From: Jacaranda mimosifolia | Lineage: Eukaryota > Streptophyta > Magnoliopsida > Lamiales > Bignoniaceae | Direction of reading: 5' to 3' | Assembly: GCA_018894105.1 (NCBI GenBank) | Contig: CM032123.1 | Coordinates: 3,907,001 to 3,971,000 of the forward strand | Length of the DNA: 64,000 nucleotides | Part shown: positions 11,974 through 24,129 of the stretch, one piece after another | Layout: each line of letters starts with the position of its first letter | How positions within the stretch are numbered: the first letter of the stretch is position 1 | Position numbers and translations under genes: made by a program | The notes under the pieces: model-generated | Database searches by the model: none | The model's input: the letters and a program-made list of their open reading frames with translations, nothing else | What the model was told of the DNA's origin: nothing

Positions 11974-12479
11974 TGTTGAAGCACATCGGAAGCAATTTAG
12001 TCACGAAATTTAATTTATCAGGAATTCACAAATTATACTGACAAAGTTGATGGCAAAAATAATACCTAATAGATAGAATAATAAAACAGACGTAAATTTA
12101 CATGGTTCAGAAAATTTTGCCTACCTCCACCTCCATGGGAATTTTCTTTCTTCAATTATGATAAAATTTTACCCATACAAGCTAACTTTTGAATTTAACA
12201 TGCCCAAACTCAAGCCAAAAAACTCCTTGTACAACTCCTATCATAACTGCCAAAGAGATGCTCACTCCATCCCTTTATATTGCCCACTCGTACTCACAAT
12301 AACTACTGTATGAGTATCATGAGTTCACGAGTGTCCTCTCTATCAAGTAATCAAATAAATACCTCTATTTATAATAGAAAATTACTTGACTAATTCACTT
12401 AGAACTATGAAACCTAACACAAAAAGAGTCTTGATTTTAGTCAAACTTGATCTCTAGATAACCGAGTCAAATCCCAGCA
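11974..12479 (-). mobile_element. Solo LTR in the PRP16-like copy
   Basis: 506 bp bounded by TG and CA and flanked by the 5-bp TSD TATGT (11969-11973 and 12480-12484). Removing the element and one TSD joins the helicase reading as HHVDKHMDVPTLS without loss of frame. A TATAAATAGAGG-like promoter motif lies on the minus strand, which gives the likely orientation. There is no internal region, so it is a recombination product of a full element. Confidence 0.9.
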
Positions 12480-12777
12480 TATGTTTATCTACATGGTGTC
12501 GAGGGAGTGCTTCACTAGATTGTATCTCTTCATTTACAACACTTCTTGAATTAAATTCCTTGCTTGAAGCAAATTCCTGTTTTCGCCTACTAATGTAATT
12601 GCTTACACCATTAGATGTGCCATTTTCCACTTCTTCAATACCTGAAGAAGTAGATTTTTCCTCATCTTCATCAAGAGATGCTACAACAGAAGCAACTCTT
12701 TCTTTGGGAACCTTAAATTGTCCATCAACCTTTGATTCCACACGTTTTGCATTGGCAAGGACATCAAGCCCTAAAAC

Positions 12778-13120
12778 TAGAGGTGTAAAAGAGTCGAGCT
12801 TGAAATTTTTTTTGAGCTTGAGCCCAAAATACTGAGGTCGAGCTCAATGAGCCTTCTGTTAAAGGCTCGAGCTCGAGTTCGCAAGCTCAATAAAAATAAA
12901 ATTTAATTATTAATATATAATAATTATTTCATTAATATATAAAAATATTTAAAAATAGAAAAAAGCTCATGAGCCAACTCATGAGCTTTTTAACAACTAA
13001 ATCAAGGCTCAAGCTTGATCATCATAAAGCACTCAAAGTTTTTGAGCTCGAGTCGAGCTACAATCGAGCCGGCTCGACTCATGAGGCTCATGAGCTAGCT
13101 CGACTCATTTTACACCCCTA
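12778..13120. mobile_element. hAT-type MITE with GAGCTCGAG-rich ends, in the PRP16-like copy
   Basis: 343 bp with inverted ends (TAGAGGTGTAAAAGAGTCGAG and, inverted, TAGGGGTGTAAAATGAGTCG). The 8-bp TSD CCTAAAAC is perfect at 12770-12777 and 13121-13128, the size made by hAT transposases. The middle is AT-rich and codes for nothing. A second member of the family lies at 56322-56898. Excision with one TSD would rejoin the helicase reading as LVLGLDVLANAKR. Confidence 0.92.
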
Positions 13121-13327
13121 CCTAAAACTAATTTCCACTTAGGGGACCTGAAGAGCACTCGATCCTTCCCAGGCACAAACAAACCCCTAGCACTAGACTC
13201 CTCCATTACTAGGGTGTTAGTTATCTTGTCTGGATCCAGTAATGTACTATATCTGTTTCTCTCCATATGTTTGTTTTTACTGTGTTCAATGCTTTTGTAA
13301 TACTCCAAGTCTTTGGATGAATTATCT

Positions 13328-15190
13328 ATGTCTATACGACTACCTATAAAAGTACGAATGAATATAGTTGTTTCTTCCTTTTTATGTGAAGACAAAAATG
13401 TCCCTATCTAATGAAAATATTATTGGTAAATTATAATTAAATTATTAAATAAAATTTATGTATATAAACCACATTTATTATGCATTTTGACTTATTAAAT
13501 GTATATACATTGAATGTAAATACATCAAATGTATATACATTTTTTTTATTACATGCAGCATTACTAACTAAATTTATCTTAAACTTTAAATTAAATAAAA
13601 CTCATAAAAAAGTCACAAAATTAATTCCATAGTATTGAATTTACTATGTATGGATTAATGTTAAATTATAATTAAATTATTAAATTAAATTTATTTATAT
13701 AATTTATTAGTAAAGTTCTCTTTGTTTCATTATGCTACTTCAAACTTTTTTTGGGCCATTTATTTGTTAACATGTGGAAAATTCCATTTGCTTGAAGAAT
13801 ATGATTGGTGTGGTCCTTTTCATGGCTTAGTTTCTTTGCATCCTTAACAAGTTCGCTGTATTTACAATTGAATTGTTAAATAAAATTTATATATATAAAC
13901 CATATTTATTATACCTTTTGACTTATCAAATGCAAATACATTTTTTTTCGATTACATGCATGAATTACTAATTAAATTTATTTCAAATTTTAAATTAAAT
14001 TAAACTCATAAAAAATTCACTAAATTAATTCTATTGTATTGCATATTTAACATATATGTATTAGTGGTAAATTATAATTAAATTAATTAAATTAATTAAA
14101 TTGATGTACATAAACTATATTTATTATGTCTTTTGACTTATATATACATTTTATTTATAGCATGCATTACTAATTAAAAAATTTATTTTAAATTTATATT
14201 AAATTAAATTCATAAAAAAATTCACTAAATTAATTATATCAAGTTTTCATCCTAACAAACATATATACATTAAATATAATATATCACTTGACGTTTGAAA
14301 AAAAGTATCAATAGATAGTGTATTAATGGATACATTTTACTAGATAAAATATTCCATAAATCAAATGCATTGTTTATATCTACGACTGTATCTACCGAAT
14401 ACATAATATGTATCTAATGTAACAGTCAAAAGTCTCTATGAATGAACTATTTGTTTATTTCAAATAATTGATTGCATTTAATAAATTCATGTATATTCTA
14501 TATTAATACACGACTTGATTCATGAATCTAACTTTACATTTAGTTCTCTGTTATAATTACGTTAAATTCATTGAGTCAATTTTTTTCTACTTACCAATCA
14601 TGTATTATATGTATTGAGATTTATTCATCAACGTATTTACTTAGATTCATAGAAAATTACATATAAATTAAAATTAATTAATTAAATTATATCCCATCTA
14701 ATGAGATTATAGTTATCATTCAATACATATGGTTTCATGATAAATTGCAATGAAATTAAATTTATTTTAGTTAGACTCATATAAAATAATAACTACATTG
14801 AAATTAATTAAGAAAAACACAACCGATGAGGGAAAAATGTGTCTTTATACATATATCATGGAGATATTCTTTTTGAGTTGTCCCTTAAAAATAAAAAGAG
14901 AAAAATATTTCTTATATATGTCAAAGTATGTGTTCAATTTAAAATAATCGTAAATTTAATATGCATATAAAAAAAGGAAATAGATTAAGTCTTATAGTTA
15001 TATGATTAAGAAAAATTCAAAATTGATGAGGAAATAGGATATTACTTTATAAATATGTTCGTACCAATATGGATTTCTTCTCAAGGATTAAAAAGAGAAA
15101 TATATTTGTTATATATCTAAATAGATGTCAAACTCAAATTTAATAGTATATATAGTATGATAATGAAAAAAGATAAACTAAGTCTTAATC
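13328..15190 (-). repeat. AT-rich dispersed repeat family, inverted copy A
   Basis: Begins TCTATACGACTACCTATAAA, just upstream of the start of the PRP16-like copy. It is an inverted copy of sequence at about 47.8-48.6, 51.3-51.9 and 54.7-57.0 kb, for example the segment around 14700-14830 against 55280-55400, and 14830-15180 against 47840-48200. Ends of the form TCTATACTAC-TATAAAAG recall non-autonomous Helitrons, but a CTRR terminus with hairpin was not found. No coding sequence. Confidence 0.65.
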
Positions 15191-15681
15191 TCATTTTGTG
15201 ATTAGATTTGATAGTTTATGATTTATATGCTTGAAGATTTATGAAATAAATAAGGTACTCAATTGCATCATAATAAGGTTGTAAGATTTGAATATGAGTC
15301 TCGCATATATTATTATGGCAATAGAAAACTAGCTACACTTATTCAAAGGTCAAATAAATTGCAGAAGTTGTTCAGAGGTTGTGAACTTATGAAAAAATAT
15401 TTGAGTTTTAAACTTCACATTCTCTTTTATCTCATTTTGTGTAAAATTAGATAAAGAGTTTGAATCTACAAATGATGGACTTTATATCTTTGAACACAAG
15501 GCATGCTATATTATAATCTTCTAGGATTAATTTCAAATGGAATTGGGCCTGGTAGAAGATGATATTTATGATTAAAAGCAATTGTGAGGAAACTTACAAA
15601 ATTAATTGAGATGCATCCATATCCAAAAATCTTTAGAAAGTTAAAAGATTACATTTCAATGAACAATATTTAGCCTCATAT
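15191..15681. other. Unassigned AT-rich sequence
   Basis: No gene, TIR or LTR recognised. A 63-codon open frame at 15263-15454 has no recognisable domain and is probably chance. Confidence 0.4.
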
Positions 15682-16359
15682 GGACCTGGCAAAAAATTAC
15701 CCAAACCCACGTGTATCCAAGAAAATGCAGGTAATGGGCCTCATTCTCTCTACCCAATAAAATGCGAGTAATTTTATTTGCCGTCTAATTACCTGCTATT
15801 TTTTGGCCCAACCTGTGGGTACTCACGGGTAACCCGTGAATAATTATTTATATTTTATTTTAATTTTTCTTTAATTTTTGCATCTATTTTGGAAAGTGTA
15901 ACACTTTTTTCCGTTAATGATATTAATAATATTTAAGTGGTGTTTAAACTTTTAGTTCAAAAAACTTTTGACATATAAAAAAATTTAAATTTAAACTTCA
16001 AAATATAATATAATTTAAATTTAATATATGTTCAAATATTTAAGTTGAAGTTTTCAAACTAAAACATTTGACATGCTTTAAAATATTTGTTCAATGAAAT
16101 ATTTGAAATTTGTAGCCTCTTTTATTAATTTTGTTTGGGTAACATTTAAATAATATTATATAAATTGAAAAAAATATTAATTTTCATTAAATATAAAAAA
16201 ATAAAAATTTATTACCGATATCCGTGGGTTACCCATTACCCATAGTCACGGGTAAAGGGTCCACTATCTCGTACCTAATAAAAAATTGATAATTTTACCT
16301 GCGGATAAATTCACCCAATCCATTTTTACCCACTCTTGGGTTGTACCCATTTGCTAGGC
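15682..16359. mobile_element. hAT-type MITE
   Basis: 678 bp flanked by a perfect 8-bp TSD CCTCATAT (15674-15681 and 16360-16367). The ends are imperfect inverted repeats: ACCTGGCAAAAAATTACCC on the left and, inverted, GCCTAGCAAATGGGTACAAC on the right. Subterminal copies of CGGGTAA/TTACCCG-type words occur on both sides. Non-coding. Confidence 0.85.
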
Positions 16360-16367
16360 CCTCATAT

Positions 16368-17084
16368 CTCAAAATGTGTGAAAATAGACAAATGTGTTCA
16401 GGCAATTTAGGTTTAAGGGGATAATCATAATATATTAGTGGAATGAGATGTTGCTGTCCATGCACATTGATGACATAAACAGGGAAGAATAGATTATTAT
16501 GGATGTTACGACCTATTGCAATATTCATTTATTTTCCACAAAAAGTAATACAATATATCACATTAAAAAAAAAAGTTTTAAAACATTCAATAATGCAATT
16601 CAGAAGAATTAATCCATCCAGGGGGGACCCCTTACAAGTAGTGCAACTATAGTTATAGAATAGTAAACATGTTTATAAAGTTTGTTCATTGTTTATTACT
16701 CTTAACACTCCAACGAGATTGCTTTCATTTTGCTATCGACATACAAAATTTAGTCAGTGCAAAAAAATGAATTTGCGAAGCACTTGTACAACTAAAAATT
16801 TGAAGTTTTAAATTTATGTGATTTTCTATATGTATTATCAATTTTTTATATAGAGCATGATCAATCTTCAACATATAATCATATAAAAATGGAAACCTCA
16901 AGATTGCATTACTACCATCATAACCTATTAAAATTGAGATGTCAATTACTCGAAGAAATGATGGATAACACCATCAGAAGGAGAGACAATGAGTAGTGAC
17001 GTTGAAGAAAGAATTACTCTTCAATATCTTTTATTAGGGATTCAAGAGATTTGCATCATATAAACATAAACTATTTAATAAATC
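16368..17084. other. Unassigned AT-rich sequence
   Basis: Flanks the MITE at 15682-16359 and continues the sequence interrupted by it. No coding domain or terminal repeat was recognised. Some of it may be the downstream part of the neighbouring hAT element. Confidence 0.4.
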
Positions 17085-18024
17085 TTATGCTAGCTTCATA
17101 TTTGAAGTATTATCTGGAACTACTTGAACAACATTCTCCAGTCTGACTTTCTCTACAAAATCACTCAACATCTCAAATATTTTCTCCCCTATCTTGCTAT
17201 ATTCAGAAGCATCAATCAACTTCATAAACATGCTTTCCTTAGGACAGTTAACAAGTAAATTAATCAAAGTTCATTTTCCTTTGTCCTTCCACCCATCTAA
17301 CAAAATAGAGCAACCGTATTTTTTTCGTTCTTCTTTGTGGTCTTTCATTACTTTTTTCAATTGTTCAACCTCCTTTTTTAGCATAGGAACTCTTGCCTCA
17401 TGAAAGTTGGGTGCTTTCAAACCAAGAGCATGCTTTAAAATCTTATCAATCATCTCCTGAAAGCTATTGCACTTCACTACATTAAAAGCAATCTCAACAG
17501 CATATATCCATCTTGCTATAGCTGAATGTGCTTGACCTTTCAATGCCTCCTCATTCACAATCTTTTGTTTCTTCATGTCTTTCAAAGTCGATTGTTTGCC
17601 ATGACTTACTAAAAAATCTATTGGCCATTTCACATTTGCTTTTGCTATTTTCTTTGATTGATAAACTTCCCGATTCTCCACTTCATCATCATCATCATCA
17701 TCTTCCTCACCAATACTTCTCAAGTATTCTTCTCGAGTTCTTTGCTGTAAAATCTATTTTTCTAAAATAATTTGCTCTTTAACTCTCTTCTTTGTGCCCA
17801 TATAATTCTGAATCTCCTCCTTCATATCATTTGGGACTTTCTCACATAGTCTCATATTAGGAAAACCTTCAACTATGTGTTGTTTTGCCCTGTATATTCC
17901 CCCAAAATATTTTTAATCACAAAAATACACATAGTATTATTTGTATTTTTGAATTCTCCAATATCTCATACTTCCAACATGAATCTTTTGTAGACGAAGC
18001 TTGTCCAAAATCGAAAGTCGACAT
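17085..18024 (-). pseudogene. hAT-superfamily transposase fragment (BED finger plus DUF659)
   Basis: From a possible ATG at 18024 the minus strand reads STFDFGQASSTKDSCWKYEI, then a degraded BED zinc finger (WGNIQ, then IYRAKQHIVEGFPNM in another frame) and a linker rich in D and E (17680-17720). The DUF659 part follows: ARWIYAVEIAFNVV, HEARVPMLKKE, YGCSILLDGWKD, INLLVNCP, FMKLIDASEY and VVPDNTSN. Stops occur in the BED finger, after QIILEK (TAG) and after DKGK (TGA at about 17270). The RNase H-like core with the hAT C-terminal dimerisation domain is missing beyond 17085. This is a 5' remnant and cannot encode an active transposase. Plant genomes carry many such copies. Confidence 0.85.
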
Positions 18025-18694
18025 ATTTTCAAGCTAAAAATGTAAAATAATATATTTAGATTTTAGAATAAAGTATGAATAAAACAAAATAGATGAAAAA
18101 ATAGGAAAAAATGGAAAAAATAGCAAAAATAAAAAAAATAAAAAATGACAAAATTGGGATGAAAAAGTTAAAAAAAGCAACACCATACAACTTTTAGGTA
18201 AAAAATTAAAAATTAAAAAAAATAATTATCAAAAATAGAAAAAAAATAAATATTAATTAAAAATAAGTTAAATGGAATTAAAAAACCTAAAATCTTAACT
18301 TTTTACATAAAATAAAAAAAAGAAAAAGAATGAAAAACTGTACCTAAAGCGGCGACTTGGCAGTAGCTGTAGAAGGGGTGGGGTCTGGGTGTGCAATAAG
18401 AATCGTGTATACTGTACGGAAGTGGGCCACTTTTCCTTTTTTTTTTTTTTTTTAATTAGGTTAATTAGGATTTTGTTTTTAAATTTTAATATATATTTTT
18501 TTAAAAGAAAACCCTAGCTTTAAGTGAGGTGGGCCAAGTCGCCTACATCATGGTGAGGCGTAGCAAGGCGGCCGCCCAAGGGCACCTTGGTGCAGGTGCC
18601 TCGTCCCACTGGTGTGGGGCGAGAAGGCAGCTCCTAGCTCGCTTGGTCGCCTTGGGCGAGCTAGGCGCTCGCCTTTAACAGCAATGATAACAAC
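18025..18694. other. Probable terminal region of the hAT element, with a GC-rich stretch
   Basis: AT-rich to about 18335. There is a T-run near 18437-18454, then a GC-rich block at about 18525-18680 containing many GGCGAG/CTCGCC words that could fold back on themselves. Such subterminal motifs are usual in hAT ends. The matching end on the far side was not found. Confidence 0.5.
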
Positions 18695-20830
18695 CTAGTT
18701 ATTTAATTCATTTTACATTATAATTAAGTCAATAAGTAGTGTAGAAAATAAGCTCACAAATAATTATTAAGTACTTATGGGTTTGGGTCCATGGTTATCA
18801 ATTTAAAGATGATGAAAATCAATTTTTTTTATAGAATTTTTGGATTTATGGATAGACGGATAATTCTAGAGGTCTTTTTATCATTTTAAAACTCTATTTG
18901 GATAGTTTTTGACCCCATAAGGTATCTAGTCATATTAGTTAGCTAAAATCATATAAATATAGGTGATATGAAATCTTAGAACCTCCCTCTCCACTATATT
19001 TTTCCGCAAAAATTCATCATAGATATTCCCTTTTATTTAATTATTAAACTATGGTAATAGTTAGCTAAAGTCTAGAATAATTAAATCTTGAAAAGTTAGA
19101 ATTTCGAATATTTAGTCATGAGCTTTGAATTTCAATAACTATCTAATTTTGATAAGTTAAAAGATTTTAGAAATTTCAGTAACTACCTAATCTTAATAAG
19201 GTTAGAATTTTAGAATTATCTTCGAGATTTTGAGTTATTATTATCCAAAATTGAGATCTGTTCAAATTTGAAGAGTTAGGATTAGAGTGACCTTCTCATC
19301 TCAACAAGGCATGGATTTTAGTTTATTTAGAATGCATAGCCTAGTAGTATAAATACACCTATGGTAGGAAATAGAAAAGTTAATACACAGAGGTGAGAAA
19401 AATATCAAATTTTCTATTATTCTTTAGAAAATCCATAGGAAATTTGTTCTTTGGTACTAACATACTATTGTTTTATCGTAGAATTAGTGGAGTAGTGGTA
19501 GATCAAATTTGAGGGAAATTTTGGGTTTTAAGATTTTAGTGTAAGTAATTTTTTTCTTCCTTCTATTGAAAATATTCTTTTTCGCATAAATGATTTCTGC
19601 ATGAAATAGTGACTAAATTTCTATTCTCTTTCTATTGAAAATATCATTTTTTCTACATAAATAATTCCTGTATCAAAATAAGTAATTTGCGTATTGAATT
19701 CTTTTATTTGACAGTAGGGGTGGCAATCTTGTCGTGTTGGATTGTTTCATGTCAGGTTGAGGTGGGGATATCACAAAATTTTGCTCAACCTGAACCCAAC
19801 CCAATAAACCTCAACCCGAACCAAACCTGAAAGTTTTCGTGTCAAACTGAACCCAACCCATTTCAGCATATGATTATTTTTCATTAATAATTCATCTAAA
19901 AAACCTACACATTTTATGTTCAACTAGAATCTTAATAAAATAATCAATTTATACCAATATTTTGAGAAAATTCAACTTATACCAAAAATTTAGAAAAAAT
20001 CAACATTATATTCTAACAGCTCAACTTTTGTACTATAGAGCAATTTGATAATTGGACTTCATTTAATTTCCTCTACAACATCAATAATATACAAATTTCC
20101 ATGTTAAACCATAAGTTTTGCACAACTTAATTTTAACAAAAATGAAGTCGAATTCCAGCAAAGATGTATAACTTGTCCCATTCAATGATTAATAATCATT
20201 CCAACATCACCAAGTAGTCAAGATTTACGTAGTAAGTAATAATCATTAATTCTTACAAATCAATCTAGAGTTAAATTATTCAAAATAAGAAGTCATTACT
20301 TAAAAATACAAAAAAAATAGAGTTATTATCGTGTGATCGAGTAACCCGAAATCCAATCCGAACCAACCCATAATTTTCGTGTTGTTTATCGGATCGACCT
20401 GATATCGACCCAATCCAATAACCCCCAACCCAAATCCAATAATATCATGTCAATTCGTGTCGAAAATTACCACTCCTATCTAACAGTTTATTTGTTGTAG
20501 AATTATTCCATCTGCAAATATTTAACTGTTCATAAGACTTTTTCATATGCATAAAAACTTATTATTATTATTATTTTTTTTGGGATTTTTACATGTAAAA
20601 ACAAAAATTTCTAAATCTTGCATGAGAAACATAGTATTCTTTGTTGAAATAAAAATAATAAATAAGACCTATACTTTGAATTGAGAAAATGTCAGCATGA
20701 ATGATTTCTGTAACTGTGCTACGAGGTTTCAATAGCAAAAGATCTCTAAAGCCTCTTAATGGCATTATAGTTAAGAATCTAAAGCAACTTAAAGGCATTG
20801 TAGTTAAGATATTGACCAAGTTAACCAATT
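18695..20830 (+). repeat. Dispersed repeat, copy 1 (interrupted by a MITE)
   Basis: Colinear with the repeat at 57650-58146 plus 63128-64000. Shared segments include the AAGTAGTGTAGAAA region, a TATAAATATAGGTGATATGA promoter-like stretch, and the end with short tandem units around 20740-20815. An LTR or old transposon is possible, but the termini were not identified. It is split by the MITE at 19715-20478. Confidence 0.75.
19715..20478. mobile_element. hAT-type MITE
   Basis: 764 bp with ends TAGGGGTGGCAA and, inverted, TAGGAGTGGTAA. The TSD is TTTGACAG (19707-19714) against TCTAACAG (20479-20486), six of eight identical. The empty site is seen in repeat copy 2 near 63640 (TCTAATAG). The subterminal regions are rich in AACCCAACCC-type words. 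Confidence 0.87.
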
Positions 20831-22431
20831 AGTATCCCAAGAGTTTATAAACATGATTAGTTAATGAATATTTTTGATAAATGTGTAATCTTTGTTTTGA
20901 ATTACTCTAAAAAACATGTTCTGTGATTCACTTTGATAATCCGAATCTTGAATGTTTGTATACTAACTATTATATTTCTGAAAGTGAATGTTCTTATCTT
21001 CAATGGTTTCTTTTCTTCCATTTGATATCTATACATGCTCAAATCCAGTAGGAGGAGAAATAAACTTATTTACTACATGAAGTGTCGCTCATAAGATATT
21101 GAATCACCATTTTGCAGATAACTTAGTTTAGGATGAAGAAGATGAGTAGTTTTGGGGACAGTGACAAGAGATTGGTATTTTAGAATAGGTTTATTTGATG
21201 TTTTAAAATTTCTAGTTAGTTAGTTAATTAGGAGATTTTCTTTGAGGTCTAGGATACTCAAGTTTGATTGTTAAGACAAGAATTTGAATTATCTTTCATT
21301 GTAACGAATTATTTTGGGGATCGTTTAATAAAACTTTTGGGAATTTAGCATGCTCTATTAGATATGAGACTTAGTGTCTCTGAGTATTTAGGGTTAGGAG
21401 CATTGTCGTGTTATGTCTTGAATTTGGAGCTTGATAGTAAATAAGATAGGAATAGGTAAAAATAAAGTTATACCCCAAGATTGAATCAAATTCTAATCAG
21501 ACTAAAATATTACCATCAACTAATTGAGATACCAAACCCAATTAGTCAATGAGTTTTGAGATACAACACAATAAGTCTCCATATTGGCTCAAAAGCCAAT
21601 GTAACATAATAATACTTCAACAAAAGGCATAATATATCCTAAAAGACCCCTAAATTACGAAACAACATTCGTCATCACATTGATGAAATTACAATGAGCT
21701 GCCACTACTTCAGCTGCTTTCAGATCAGTTCCCTAACTGTCATATGTAACCTGACGACCTAGCAACTTTTAGGATAATCGATAGATCAGCTCACCATGTT
21801 AATATGTGACATGCCTGGTCTACTATGCATTAACAAATTGTCTTCCAAAATTCAGAACATCATCTCCCCTTCTCCAGAAAACTCATAAGGGACTACAATC
21901 AGAATGGTGCAATCGAATACAGGCAACCATCTTCATGATAAATTTACCATTAATTAGATTATAGGCATCCTTTTTTTCCCTAGCTGTCTACGAAATCAAT
22001 CTTTGTCAAGAATATCATCCTCATTTTCATAAAGAAAACATATCTTCCAATCAAACTTCTCAATTCATATTTATAGACATCATCTCAAGGATCCGAGATC
22101 AATGAACAATCACTCAACGCTCTCATAGCAATTTGTTATGAAAGTTGTACCACAAAATTGAGAGTTAAAATAAATCACACAAGAATTCATGTAGTTCATT
22201 CAAATCCTGATTACATCCATAGATCATAGGTGGTAAGATTTTGATTACTAATCTAAAAGAGCTACAACCGATGATTGCAGATCGAGCATCTTCATGAGTT
22301 TCACCCAAGTGATTTTATTTCAAAAATAGAGGAACACTGCTATTGATGGAGTAAATAGGATGCAATAAGAATCAAAACAAAACCCCAATCAAAATCAAAT
22401 AAAATTTAACTTAAATTAGAACACCAATTTC
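20831..22431. other. Unassigned sequence before the second Copia element
   Basis: No open frame with a recognisable domain and no terminal repeats were found. Base composition is a little less AT-rich than the neighbours from 21440 to 22330, so a decayed element or old gene fragment is possible. Confidence 0.4.
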
Positions 22432-22886
22432 TGTTGGAATTTTATTCCAATATGTGGACTTCTATTAATTGGATTTATTTTCTAATAAAATAGAAATGGG
22501 CTAAATTAATACGGTTAATGAAATAGACTCATAGGGCCTAATGTTTTTTGACCAAATATTGTAAAGGCTTTTTTTCTAAATAGACTTGGTAAGATAGCTG
22601 ATGTAGGCCCAATCTTAGAAACCCATGATGGGAGGACTCTCTGGGGTTTTATCTTATATATATTGGGGTTAGGTTCCCTCTCCACTCCATGTTTTGATAT
22701 TGCTATCCCATTAAACCTGTCAACTAGTTTGTGTGAGAAGGAGAGGGAGACTTAGCAATCAATCATGAAATTGCAGGAATCATGGATAATCAATCTCATG
22801 GCTCAAACAGGTATATGAATAAATTAATCTATTTATGGAGTTTTGATTTCATGGATATTACATCTTGGGTTAAATTATAACTTACA
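22432..22886 (+). repeat. 5' LTR of the second Copia element
   Basis: 455 bp, starting TGTTGGAATTTTATTCC and ending AACTTACA. A TATATATATTGGGG promoter-like motif lies near 22650. Confidence 0.9.
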
Positions 22887-22887
22887 G

Positions 22888-22899
22888 TTGGTATCAAAG
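22888..22899 (+). other. Primer-binding site of the second Copia element
   Basis: TTGGTATCAAAG follows the LTR with one base between; it resembles the methionine initiator tRNA complement TGGTATCAGAG. Confidence 0.78.
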
Positions 22900-24129
22900 T
22901 CATATATATATGAATCAGAGCCCGCTTTGTTGATTGTATTTATTAGATCTCTTATTCTACCATTATAAAATTTTGTTTGTATCGATTTTATGATCAAGGA
23001 TGAATAGTATTTATTTTTGAGTTCAAGTCTTGAATCCAAATATTGAGAGAGCCTATTTATAAAAGTCATCATATACGTATGTGTACCGTTAGCTATGACT
23101 GTTGGATCTGTTTTCAATTTATGAGTGTATTTTGATGTGTTTGGTAATTGTTTCGTATTTGATTACTGGACTAATATATATATATATATCGTATGGATGG
23201 ATTTTGTTTTGTCTTTGCCAAATATTTACAGCAAACCGGATTGACAGATTTCATTTTTTCTCTTGCTGTATTACGGTGGCTTTAATTATGTGTCTAATTA
23301 AAGTGTCTTGAAAATTTTCTTTGAAAATATCTTTTGTTAACTATGTAATGAAAAACAGAATGTGGTGGCTTCCTTTTTCTTTTTTGAAATTTTTTCTTTC
23401 ACGAGGACTATTATGTAAATTCATGGGCTACTTAATTATTATTGTTTTTCCTTTTATTGAATTTTATCGAATCAATTAAATTGTCTTATTATGCTTTTTA
23501 TTTGGTTTAGATCTTAATTGATATTTTAGAAATAAAATATATTTGAGAGATATTTGTAGTTAAACGAATTAAATTTTAAAATAACTTGAATGCTATAATG
23601 TTACTCAAAACTCTTGAAAGTACATATCTTTTAGTACTTAATTTTATGGGAGTCTTGCATACATATTGTGCATGCGCAAGTTGGGCAATTAATTATTGGA
23701 CTCGGTCATGTACTTATTTTATGAGTTGAAGTAAATAGTTATATCATAGTGTTCTATTTATTGAGATTTGTAAAATTTGTGGTAGACATATCTCAAGTTA
23801 ATATTATTACGCGTTCTTACGTGCCTAAAGGAGGTTTGATATGTGTGATAATTGATTTTGTTAATACAGAACATATTGACATAGATATATTGATTTAGAA
23901 GATTTTTTTCCCAAAGGAGGCAACTCTCTAACAATTAGTGTATCTTTGTACTGCTCTTGCATGAGAGGCCTTGTGCTTATGGCATGCTCTGCCCAAAGAG
24001 GAGTTTGTCATAACTCACGATAACTCTATGAGGAATTAAGCTATATTGTCTAAGCTTATTCTTGTTAATTGCCTATTATTGATAATGATTTGTTGCATTC
24101 TCGTTGTTTTGGGCAGTTACTGTAAATTT

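Larger units (their letters stand above)
3436..13266 (-). pseudogene. PRP16/DEAH7-like spliceosomal RNA helicase, intronless copy broken by three insertions
   Basis: PRP16 is the DEAH-box ATPase that remodels the spliceosome for the second splicing step. The reading starts at the ATG at 13266 (MERNRYSTLLDPDK, then GLFVPGKDRV) and ends at the TAG at 3436-3438 (LRPKRLGL). It lies in four blocks: 13266-13129, 12777-12480, 11973-11608 and 6470-3436. Motif I GETGSGKT, motif II DEAH (MDEAHERS), motif III SAT (VTSATLNA) and motif [13 protein letters not shown] are visible; the usual R of motif VI is H. No intron appears over the whole length, suggesting an RNA-derived copy. Decay includes stops after LTLLNV (TAG for Y), after DLMDLG (TAG for W) and after VWYD (TGA), plus frameshifts near 4890, 5256, 5480, 5820 and 6100. 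Between the blocks lie a hAT MITE, a solo LTR and a Copia element. An intact intron-bearing gene presumably exists elsewhere. Confidence 0.93.
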
